A stretch of DNA of 64,000 bases from Hawksworthiomyces lignivorus (lineage: Eukaryota; Ascomycota; Sordariomycetes; Ophiostomatales; Ophiostomataceae). Shown here one piece after another: positions 10,946 to 21,454 of the stretch. The DNA is taken from positions 1 through 64,000 of the forward strand of contig NTMA01000014.1 in assembly GCA_002917075.1 (NCBI GenBank), written 5' to 3'. Every line of letters starts with the position of its first letter. Position 1 is the first letter of the stretch. The notes under the pieces are model-generated. The model had not been told where the DNA came from, did not search any database, and worked only from the letters and a program-made list of their open reading frames with translations. Both the position numbers and the translations under genes were made by a program.

Positions 10946-13900
10946 GTTGAAGGGAGGCTATGTGGTGTAGCTTATCAAGGATTGTCTGTATACGTCGAAA
11001 CGTCTTGCCACGCGAGGGCGCAGAGTCGTTAGAGATGCGGCATTTGAGCGTGGCTGTTGCCGAGGATGTTGCTATATTCTTTCAACTGTCTTTATCTTCG
11101 GTCTTTTGCGGCGTGCAGTTCGAGATTTGAATTTGCGTTTGAGAGAAAAAAAAAAAGGCGAGGAAGTATGTGGTGTGTATTGAAGCCTACGTATATTGAG
11201 TATGGTATGACTAGCGTTTGGTTTTTGTGGATGAAGCTCTAGAATGTTAGAACTTCGATATTATTTGCTCGGATGGGAACCGGTGCAAAGGGCAGAAGAC
11301 CCTGAATTGGCTGAAGGCGGAAACGGGATAGGCCCAAAAAAACCGAGCTCCAGCGCTTTGTAATAGGAGGCCAGAACGAAGGAAAAAGAAAGGCGAACGG
11401 ATGATTGTGAGGTGAGATGGGAGAATGGCACGGCAGGAAAGCAAAAGAAAGCAGAAAATGGGGGAGAAGAGGGAAGAAAAGGGAAAGGATCGCCTTTGCG
11501 CTGGAACCCTGAGCGGTGGGTTGTGGGCGGATGGCAACTTGAGCGGCCAGTCAGGGCAAGGAGAAACACGGTGTCGCTACTCCGGAAATGGTGTGGCTTG
11601 TGGTTCTGAATGCGACGGAGCACTGCACGATGACGCTGGCGTCGGGAGGGCGAAGGAAATGCGAATACACATGCACGGACAGAGTAAGACAGGGTACAGG
11701 TAGACGGGAGAAAGTAGAAGAATGTGAAGCTGAAGATGAAGCGTTGAGAGAGGAAGAAAAAGTGAAGAAATTGGAAAGCAGACGGAACGGAAGAAAGAGA
11801 TAAGATAGGAAATGGAAAGGGAAAGAAAGGGAAGGGGAGAATGGGGAGCTTATGTCAATACAAAAGCAAAAAAAGCGGCAAGCACGCTGATGCCGGGTGT
11901 TCCTACTGTGTTTTCACTAGATATTTGTGACCATCGTCTGTCTTTTGGATTTCTGACAGAAAGAACGGCTGCAGATGCCAAACGATCGAAAGAAGAGTCT
12001 CGTGATTGGACAAGCGCGATAGATGGACGATGGGAAAATCGGGCAAGATCGAAAAGATTCAAAGAAACAAGAACAACAATAGCAACAATCAAGGGATCCT
12101 TTTGGGCCTACGGCCGCTCCACGAGCTGTTCATCGAGATCAATTCGTACGAGCTCCTCAAACGAAGGATCACCCACCACAGTATGGATTAAGCATACGAC
12201 AGACACCAGTGTACGAGATACAATCAATCCACCGACTGCTCTGGGGGAACAGGGTACTCCTCCTGCGTTCTAATGCTTATTCAAGACTATGCTTATGAGG
12301 CATGGTTTCCAACAGCGCCCGTGTTGGCGTTGTACGAGTACTTGTTTTGGAAAGGATCGGCCCACAGCTTAGTATTTAGGTATATATCGGTAATAGATCC
12401 CCTAACGATGTCATTAATCGCATCTGGATGGTTCGGACTCCCACGCAGTGTGCCATTGCTGCGTGCCCGAGTCCGCGGTCAATACGACCAGACCTAAAAC
12501 GAAAAAACCGCCAAAGTGGGGTCTATGTCCCTAATAAAGTTTTTTCTTCTGTTATTGCCATTTTTGTCTCTCATTTGTGGTATTGCTACATCTTCGTCCT
12601 GCTCGCACGGCCTGATTAGCGTTAGCGGCAGATGGGTCCCTTACGATCGTGAATTTGGGCGGGAATCGAGGAAAACGCGCGTGGCTGTAGAAGAAGAAAC
12701 AAACAATTTTTTTTAAAAAAAAAATTTAAAAGAAAAAAAAGAAACCACCACTTCCGGGGAAGTGATTCGGTGCAGACAAAAGCTAGACTCGTACTCACAG
12801 ACAAAGAAAAGGTGTGAGCTAGTGGAGTAAAATCTGTATGTGAACAAAGGCATCCCAGATGCAGTTTTGGCGTTGGACATTTCGACGTCGAATTGTAACG
12901 TCTAGGTTGTCGACCATCTGTTGCCGTTGATGCCGTCAGCGTTGGTCTTCGAGAGCGAGTACACGTAGACACAATTTAGATATGACACTCAAAAATTTCT
13001 CTAATGCAGATACAGAGGATGCTGCCGAACACATGCAGAAGATGCATTAAGAACCCTTAATTCCTCAAGCAAATATGGGGCGATGCCGGTTACAGTTTCT
13101 TTTTCGCAAAAGTTTGTCCCCCTCCATCAGGACAAATTTATTGACACCGCAAAACAGAATTCTCCCCAACTTCGACTTCAGAGCAAAAAAGTCATTATGG
13201 GAGTAGGGAATATTTCTTTTTATCGAAATAACCAAAATTCCTTAGATTCTGACTTTTTCGACTTGAATTTCTCTGCACTAGAAGCGCTTTTTCTTACCGT
13301 AAGAAAGAAAAAGAATGAAGAAATAGGTGGTGTGAAATGGGGGCCAGCAGTGGCTGTTTTGCGGTGTCAACAGATTTGTCCTGATGGAGTCCCCCACTCA
13401 ATGAAAAGAATCTCCTGACCTTTCTTGCATTTGCTATTCACTCCCTGCAAAGAAACATCGCGGTAAAATCCCAGCAAGCCGTCTCGAAAATATCGCAAAA
13501 TACCGTCACTCATACGTAGTAGCTCTCAGTCACCAAAAGGTCCTTATGTCTTGTTCTTTTCCTCTCCCTGCTCTCTTCTCCCTTCCACCGCATTCCAGGC
13601 TTTTTTTTTTAAACTTTCTTAGCTGTGGGTCCCCCAATGTACGTGTAGGTATGGAGGATGCCTCTCCTGTTGATCTTGTAATACTCGTACTCCAGAAGGT
13701 AGCGCTCTTTGTGGGACATGGGCCATGTGACTTTGTCTTCTGTTGCTCTAGCTCTAGCGAGTAGAGTTCAGCTCTTTGGCAGCCCACTTGTCGAAGAGGA
13801 AAATCGTTCTTTTATTGTGATCGATGTGACTGTAAAGTGGATTAAGCCCTGCTTCCATGATGGCAGGTACAACAGCACCAAGCCAGCAAGCGGGTCCTCT

Positions 13901-15258
13901 TTGGCTCTGGCCCTGTCATCTACGCTGGCTTCAAAAAGTAGATCCTGACCGCTACGCACAAAAGACGGCTGTTTTGCGTCTTGTCTGCGACATTCGGCCT
14001 GCTTCAATGCCCCCCCAGGTATAGCCCCAAATATAGAAGTGCCGTCTTGTTGTGAGTAGAGCACATGTGTGAAGCTCCACAGAGAGGTGAGCGACACGGC
14101 ATGCAGAGAGAACACGATCGTACTATGACATCACAGGGCTGGAAAGAGGTCCAAAACCATCAATTATAGCTTCATATTTATTTTGTGTCTTATGGCTGTG
14201 CTGATTCCCCTTAGGACTCGACGCCCAGACCTTCTCCTTCCCACTCTCTCCTTTCTCTTACAGGAATACACACATACGAGTAGGCGCACTAGACGCTTCA
14301 GAGTTCATGTCAGCACTCGTAGATATGCACACATGCTTACGGAGTATTTGCGCGAGATTGCTTCCCCGCCCGGCAGACTGCGTCGGACAGCATGGCAGCG
14401 AACTGCCTGATATTAGCAGAATGGCTTGTCTCAATGCAAGGAGAGGGAAAGGGAATCACAGATAAGACAATGGAATCCTCCAAGCAGACACCTATTTTCT
14501 CTTCGCAGGCATCGGCGGATCTATCGAAAGGCATCTGCGGAGCAGACTCCTGCTCCGCCTCTAGTGTCCTCTCCCTAATACCGGCTAATTCGGCCATTGG
14601 TGAATTGGCGGAGGAGAGAGGGTAAGCGCAAGGAGAAGGGGGTGTGTTGTGGTGTGTGTCGGCTGCGGAGCAGGGGAGAGCGCCGAACCAGCAAGCAAAA
14701 ATGGCAGTTTTTCGCCATATGTTCGGGTCGATGGACCCTTTGAACACGTACGTATGCCGTCTATGTAGAGGGATTTGCGTCTTGCATTGCATCCCTGCCC
14801 CTCCAGCTTTGCACGCGCAAAACGGACACCATGTCCCCTTCACTTTCCGTGCATTCTCCCAGCCGTCCGTGACGTCATCGTACAGGACTAGCACGGCAGC
14901 GCCAAAACAGCCCTAAAAAGCGAAAACTCTCGCTGGAAGCTCCTTGCAGCTTTTGGCGATCTCATTTCTCTTTCCGTCAGTGTGGATAATGGTATTCTTG
15001 TTTTTCGTGTATTTTGTTACGTTTTATGTCTATCTATTCTCGCGCGGTACATCGTATATCCGGTCTCTTTTTCAAAACCAATGTGCACCGTAGTGCTTGT
15101 ATGTATTATCCTCTTCCTTGTGTGCGCAGCTGCGGAGACGTCTTGGATGGGAATCGCTAGGCAGCGTGCCTAGCAATGCGCGCAAGATGTATGCACTGCT
15201 CTCTTCGCCTAGCCCTGCCGCGTGGCGGCTGGTCCTCTTCCCAATCCGAAAATGCTTC
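10946..15258. other. gene-poor interval upstream of frq
   Basis: About 4.3 kb between the frq start and the 3' end of the phosphoglycerate mutase gene. frq genes have long leaders and extended promoters, so much of 10946-13000 is probably regulatory. I could not assign clock or light boxes with confidence. ORFs here (such as 14337-14894 minus) lack coding character. It contains a MITE-like inverted-repeat element at 13122-13389 and a T(8)A(10) tract near 12705. Confidence 0.55.
13122..13389. mobile_element. MITE-like inverted-repeat element, 268 bp
   Basis: Two 34-bp arms, 13122-13155 and 13356-13389, are inverted complements with 32 of 34 matches (outer ends CTCCATCAGGACAAAT and ATTTGTCCTGATGGAG). 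The 200-bp interior has no credible coding capacity. Size and structure match a non-autonomous terminal-inverted-repeat element. No clear target-site duplication is visible; both flanks are only C-rich. The alternative is a chance or regulatory palindrome, unlikely at this arm length. Confidence 0.6.
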
Positions 15259-17424
15259 TTATTCCTTGACCAGCAGGCTCCGGCCGGTCATCTCCTCGGG
15301 CTGCGGCAGCCCCATGGCGGCCAGCACGGTGGGGGCGACGTCGCCCAGCACGCCCTCGACGTCGGTGCGCAGGCGCCAGCCGGCGGGGGCGTTGGCCATG
15401 ACCAGGGGCACTTTGTTGGTGGTGTGGGAGGTCTTGGGCTTGCCGTCGGGGAACTTCATCTCCTCGGCGTTGCCGTGGTCGGCGGTGATGAAGAGCACGT
15501 AGCCCTCCTTCTTGCAGGCGGCGTAGATGGTGCCGATAGCCTTGTCGGTGGTGGCGCAGCCCACGATGGCGGCCTCGTAGACGCCCGTGTGGCCGACCAT
15601 GTCGGGCGGCGCAAAGTTGTTCATGACAAAGGGGAAGCGGTGCTCGGCCAGGCGCTTGGCCACCTGGTCGGCGACGCCGGCCGCGGACATCTCGGGCGCC
15701 TTGTCGTAGGTGGGGACGCTCTTGTTGGAGGGTACCAGGTCCTGGCTCTCGTCGCGCGTCTCCAGCGGGAACACCTTCTCGACGCCGCCGTTGAAGAAGA
15801 AGGTGACGTGGGCGTACTTCTCCGTCTCGGCCACGTGCACCTGCTCGACATCCTGCTTGCCAAGCCACTCGGCCAGCACGTTGCCCATGTGCTGCGGCTT
15901 GAAGGCAATCTCAAAGGGGAAGTCCTGCTTGTACTGCGTCATGGTCACTAGCTTGATGTCCTTGGGGTAGGGGAAGTCGGGCCGTGGCGAGCGGTCGACG
16001 TCGCCTAGCAGCTGCACGATCTGGCGAACGCGGTCCGACCGGTAGTTAAAGAAGAAGACAATGTCCTTGTCTGCGCGTGCAAAAAAATAGCTCGTTAGCA
16101 AGTAGAAGAAAAAAAGGAAAAAGAAAGAGAAAAGCAAGACTCTCCCTCCTTGTGGGCATGTGTGTCTGTCCCAGGGGCTCTTCTGCAAACTCACCCTTGA
16201 TGCGGCGCTGCTCGCCGCCCACGATGATGGGCTTGAGGAACTCGTCCGTCTCGCCCTTCTCGTAGCGCTCCTCGAAAGTCTTGAGCGGGTCCTCGCTGGC
16301 CTCGCCCTCGCCCAGGACCATGCCCTTGAGGGCGATCTCGTTGCGCTCCCAGCGCTTGTCGCGGTCCATGGCATAGTAGCGGCCGACAATGGTGGCGATC
16401 TCGCCCGCGCCGATCTCCTTGGCGGTCTCGAGGAGCTCCTTCAGGTAGGCGGCGCCGGACTTGGGGTCCGTGTCGCGGCCGTCGCCGAAGAAGTGGATGT
16501 ACACCTCAGGCACGCCCACGGCCTTGGCGGCGCGCAGAATCGCATACAGGTGCTCCTGCTTGGAGTGCTAGAGACGGAGACGTGGTGTCAGCAGAAATGA
16601 TGCAATTAAAAACCGTGTAAAAACACGAAAAAAGAGTTGGCAGAAGCAGACGTACCACACCACCGTGCGACACCAGGCCACACAGGTGAAGACGGCCGGT
16701 GCCGTTCTTGGCGGCCGTGAGCGTCTCGTGGATGACGGGGTTCTTGGCGAACTCGTCCTTCTTGATGGACTGGTCGATGCGGACGACGTCCTGCCAGACG
16801 ACGCGGCCGGCGCCAATGTTCAGATGGCCGACCTCGGAGTTGCCCATCAGGCCCTCGGGCAGGCCCACGGCCAGCGAGGAGGCCTCGAGCTCCGTGTAGC
16901 CCGTCTTGCTCTTGGCGAACTCGTCCATCACGGGCGTCTCGGCGGCCGCGATGGCATCGCCGTTCTTTGGCGACTCGGCCGACGGAATGCCCCATCCATC
17001 GATGACGACTGTTTTTCAGCGGGTGGGGGCGGCGCGCAGGAGCAGAATGGTTAGCCAGGCGATCTCGACGTAGACGAGCATGTAGGCGACGACCAGCACG
17101 GGGTCTGGCCGCTCCTCGTTTTTCTCCTCGTCTCTCTCCCGTGCCACATCCGCTCTCCTCTCTTCTCTTCTCCACATATCATTTTCTTCCTTCCCCGCCG
17201 TCTCCATACTATTGCTCTTTCTCTCTCGCCACCTTGCATCACCGCCCCTCTCTACCAAGCTATGGACTCTACCACGCAGCTCGGGTACAATCTCGCTCGC
17301 TTGCTTCTCGCCTCCCCCCTCTTCTCTTCTGCGTACACTCTCCAACTCGTCGACGGACGAAACAGCTCTAGAAAAATCGGACGGGGCACGTACTGAGGCA
17401 GGCATTATGCTCGACTTTGACCAT
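15259..17424 (-). CDS. 2,3-bisphosphoglycerate-independent phosphoglycerate mutase
   Basis: Glycolytic/gluconeogenic enzyme interconverting 3- and 2-phosphoglycerate using two Mn ions and a phosphoserine. Exons: 17424-17394 (31 bp), 17008-16656, 16567-16195, 16070-15259, giving 522 residues, normal for the family. It starts MVKVEHNACL and continues across a long 385-bp first intron into IVIDGWGIPS (metal-binding Asp about 14). The catalytic serine motif is GLMGNSEVGHLNIGAGRVV (Ser about 68). Later motifs are LVSHGGVHS, HFFGDGRDT, VGRYYAMDRD, FFFNYRSDR, NNFAPPDMVGHTG and TADHGNAEEM. The tiny first exon is accepted because it alone supplies the conserved N-terminus in phase with a good gtacgt donor. 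Confidence 0.95.
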
Positions 17425-18652
17425 CTTCAAAACGAGGCAAATTTTCTGGCTAGCTTGCAGTTGTATATTGGCGAAACAGTTTAACAAGTTAACAGACGGA
17501 AAGAGTAAGAATTGGATCTCAACAGGACTGCTGTTCTGTGAGGGAGATGGAAAAAAAGAAAAGGAAAGCTGAGTGATTTTATAGGAGGGAGGTAGTGAGA
17601 GACAAACGAGCAAAAAAAAAAAAAAACGTGAGCTCTATTTCCCTCTTCCCTACTCCTTATGGACGTATCATTACACTATCATTACATGTAGAATTACGCG
17701 CAGTAATTTTGTGCTGATCTGATTTCAGCGCTTTTTCTCGTTCAATGGCGGGACAGCTCAGCGGGGTAAACAGCAGATAAACAGGCGACTTCTGATAGCA
17801 CTGTATCCACACGGTACATCATCTGGTGAGGCTCTTTGCTAGGTAAGCTTCAGAAGTACAGTGTGAGCTTGGGCCTTCTGAAGCTCCCGTGTTGCACGAC
17901 CGTTTGGAGCATCCTCTCACCCAGCAGCTTCTGAACGTTCCGCGGCTCTCGCCAGCCATTCGTGAATTCTAACATAAGATCATGAGTCAATACTCGGAAA
18001 GCCGGGTTGCGTCTCCGCCAGCGACAATATCTGGCTTCTAGAAGGACCTTCGCTTTCAGGAAGATCCTTGCTAAGTGTATACGCTACGGACACCACACGA
18101 GAGCTCTGTAAGACGTATCGCGGGAAAAAAAAACAGGAAACACCGCAGACAGCGCTATAGATATTAGCAGAGGGGATTGTATACAAGACCCGGCATAAGA
18201 GACCACGATTGACTGAGCTTAGATGGCCATGAGCAAGCTAATGTGATTATTTCATAAACAGTAGTGAAATCTCGATTACAACTTGTAAACTACATGGATG
18301 TAGTATGTAAAACTTCTTACGATAATTGGTTTATCCAGACAAGCAAAATGCCATAAATGAATCAGACGTTGGTATAAAGTTGTATCTTTATCCCTTCTTT
18401 ACCAATCCATAAACATAGCAAAAATAAAATTTGCATTCATAATAATACCGTTACATATGCAATTAACTGTTCCAAAGAAAACAGAGATGAAGATAGAAAG
18501 AAACAAAATGGGAAGGGCAATATTCATATGGGGTATCGTTGTGGGGCAAATCAATCAAACGAGTCGCTTCAAAATGTTTCTCCAAAATTCCAAAATTCCA
18601 AAATCCCCCCCCCCCCCCCCCCCCAAAAAAAACGTAGTGCTCTCTCTCCGTA
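17425..18652. other. intergenic
   Basis: 1.2 kb without a credible gene: promoter of the phosphoglycerate mutase gene and 3' flank of the following relic. It has a perfect 11-bp inverted repeat (arms 17846-17856 and 17875-17885, 18-nt loop) and a run of about 20 C near 18604-18625. Confidence 0.6.
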
Positions 18653-20379
18653 TCAATGCTTGCCTTTGCCACGTCGCCTGTTTCCGCGGGGAGGGATCGG
18701 CGGCGATGTGGCTTTGCGTTTACCACCACTACCAGCCCCAGGAACGTCGACGTCATTATGTGGGCGGGTTTCTGATGAGGAGGCAGCTCTTGGTGTTTTG
18801 TCTATTGGGGGTGATGCGGTGGGCGTAGGCTGCCACGGCGGACCGACCGCCTCGAAGCCGGCTTCGGCATCGCCAGTATCGCCAGCATCGCCATCGGCGC
18901 CTTCCGCGTCCAGTTCTGCGGCGACGACCCCAGCGGCAGACGGAGACAGAGGCGCCACATCGGCGGTGGGCTGGAGCGCACCAGCGCTCCCGCGCTGCTG
19001 CCACCGCTGCAGCTTCCAGTGCTCCTTGAGCTGGTCGCGCAGGAGGTACGCCTGCGCGCGGGCGTGGTCCTGCTCGTTCCGGAGCCCCCGCCGGCCGTCC
19101 TTGTGCTCCTGGTGCGAGTTGACTAGGTTGACGGACGTGACGGGGTACTGGTGGTACCGCACCGCGTCGCCGTCGTCCTCGGGCTGCTCGGCGTAGTGGG
19201 CGAACAAGTTGAGGCTCGTGCCGTCCGTGGTGAAGGTCGTGATGCTCGCGTGGCCGGGCGGGTCGGGCGTGCCGAGCAGCGACAGGGCCTGGTTGCGCGC
19301 GTACACGAGGGCCGCGCCGTCGTACGCGCTCTGCAGCCGCGCCTCCACCATGTCCTTGCCTGCGCCCTTGAGCTCCCCAGCACGTGCGATAGCGTCAGCG
19401 AGTGCGGGTTATCTTTGTAGAGCACGGCACCCGCGACCTGCTCGTCGACCGGGAAGGGCAGGTACTCGCCCATGCGCAGGCCCTCGACAAAGTAGGGCTG
19501 CGGATACGACAGGCCGTCGTTGAAGCCGACGCCGCTCGGGAAGCCCGTAAAGGCCTTGTCAAAGGCCCGCTTGTAGCCCCGATCGTCATACGTCTTGAGC
19601 AGCTTGCCGCCGACCACAAATACCATCGTCGCTTAGTTGACGGCGCCGCCCACAGTGTTGACGTAGTCCTCGTACTGCGACTCGGGCGGCGACGCGGTGT
19701 CACGCGTCCCGCTAAGACGGCGGCGGATGTCCTCTAGGTTCGTTGGCGGCCGAGAGTCGAGCTGGTCGAGGATGCCGTTTTTGTGTGCCCGGATCGCAAA
19801 GCCCGTCGTCGTCGTCGTCTTTGTCGTCTTTGTCGTCGATGACTCGGCTGTGGATCCCCGGGCAGTAGACGCTGCCTCTCTTTTGCTTCCCTTCTTCGCT
19901 CCCATCTTGTCGAACAGCGCCAGGTTCTCTCGTGTCAGTCGTGCCCGCTTTGGCTGGTGCCCGTCGATGACGCCGTCCATCGGTTGCTTCCGCAGCCGTG
20001 CAGCCGCAGTGGCTCGTTCTAGCTCACCTGCCTTAGGTTTGGCAGGCTCTAGCACCTCGCTGTGCCGGATTGCTTCCGCCCGGGTTCTCTTCGCGGGCCG
20101 CCGGCCATCTGTCACTAGCGCGCTGGGCTGTTGTCGTTTAGGGGACTTGGACGGCACGTCCGTCGCGTCGTCGGCAGGGTCCTTGTCTGCAAGTCGCTGC
20201 TTTCTGCTGCCTACTGGAGGGTCTGTAGGTGGCACAACAGAATATGTTTCTGCTCCATGAGAGCAGGGGCGCTGCAGGGTATGTATACCTGCATCTGGGC
20301 TGGCAGCCTTGTCTCGCAGCTTCGCCTGCGCAGTTTGAGACCGCGTGCGGGCCCGCGACTTGGGCACTCGCGCTGCCAT
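18653..20379 (-). pseudogene. broken fungal-specific protein (stop plus frameshift)
   Basis: One gene-sized coding region interrupted twice. From the ATG at 20379 the frame reads MAARVPKSRARTRSQ through basic, low-complexity sequence to YEDYVNTVGGAVN, then a TAA (about 19633-19635). It continues in the same frame with VFVVGGKLLKTYDDRGYKRA and FDKAFTGFPSGVGFNDGL. At about 19375-19385 the frame is lost: SLTLSHV stops matching, and AGELKGAGKDM begins in another frame, consistent with one missing base. That frame runs on through DGTSLNLFAHYAEQ, RYHQYPVTSVNLVNSHQEHK and DGRRGLRNEQDHARAQAYLL to the stop at 18653. The C-terminal half resembles a large family of uncharacterised fungal proteins; I know no function. 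The TAA could derive from CAA by C-to-T change. Sequencing error is possible. Confidence 0.7.
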
Positions 20380-21454
20380 GTCGTGGCATGTGTATGTAAT
20401 TAGGCTGAGTTTCGTAGGCAGCGCCCCTCGACAGACCGACAGAAACGGCCGTCGAGACCGCTCAAGGAATGTGTTGTTCGCGATCAAATTAGTTTTAGTG
20501 CCTGCAGGTCGACCTCGAGCAATTGTGAGGTCGCATCTTGTAGGGCGGCTAAAACGATTGGCAGTCCTAGCTCCCTACCTAACAGGTCAGTGGTGGGGTG
20601 GTCACAACGGACCAATCCCCATTCGCCAGCGCTGGGATGGGACTACGCCTGTGGCCGCACAGCCAGTGCAATGCTCTATCCGTCCACAGAGGCTTGCAGA
20701 CTTTGAAACCTCTCTGAACACCAACAAATACATACGTCTCAGGGAGTTTAACCTAAATAACACTTAGGAGGCCTAGTTTCGGCCAACTGGTCGCTGACTA
20801 TTGTCAGAATCACAGAACAGGCAAAATCGAAAAGCGATGCTGAAAGAATAAGAAAGCTAAGAGCAAACACTCCCTATTGGGAAACCCAGAAATTGGGAAT
20901 TGTTCGCTGATAATGGGAGGAACAAATATGGTAATAGATTGTATGCAAAGGAGTCACAAAAAGGCAAGGCTTACATCGTGCAGCACAGCTAAGTACCTGG
21001 AGCTGGCTATGCCGAGCGAATCACAGTTCAGCCTCAGGGACACATGAATTCCCAGCCCACATAATCAAGCCGTCTTACGCTTTACGCTCTCCTTCTGTCC
21101 CTGGCATTGCTAGAAGACGCTTTTAAATTAAATTATTGTTATTTTTCCCATTGTATATCGTATAGACTAATAAGACCCATGGTGGCCCATTTGAGACACT
21201 GCCGTTCTTACGGCGGCTGCCTGGGTGCGAAGGGTCCGGTGTCCCCCGGACATGACAAGGCCCGTGACGACGCCTCGCACATTTCTATCGCCCGAGACGT
21301 CGTTGCCTCGTCTGCTCCGCATACTAATATAAGATAAGGGCCGCAACGCCTTTACTTTTTTCTTGAATAAGATGCTCCTCAAGCCATTTTGTACTAGTTT
21401 CCAGATTTTATATTCAAAACCTACAACTTAGCACTTTGCCAACAGCGGAATCCA
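20380..21454. other. intergenic
   Basis: No gene supported. It includes a cloning-polylinker-like run of restriction sites at 20499-20525 (see findings) and the presumed promoter of the FAD monooxygenase gene. Confidence 0.6.

Noticed and set aside
14337..14894. 185-codon minus ORF upstream of frq
   Set aside because: No recognisable domain, scattered Cys/Ser/Pro composition, and no splice or start context; taken as chance.
15097..15951. 284-codon plus-strand ORF
   Set aside because: It is antisense to the last exon of phosphoglycerate mutase, whose codon use leaves the opposite frame open; composition is Gly/Val/His-rich without family features.
17016..17405. Minus ORF with hydrophobic tail overlapping the start of phosphoglycerate mutase
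   Set aside because: It reads through the first intron; the true start MVKVEHNACL plus a good donor explains the region. Kept only as a low-interest finding.
18604..18625. Run of about 20 C as a functional G-quadruplex-like element
   Set aside because: A single homopolymer tract in an intergenic region; more likely slippage or assembly noise than a structured element.
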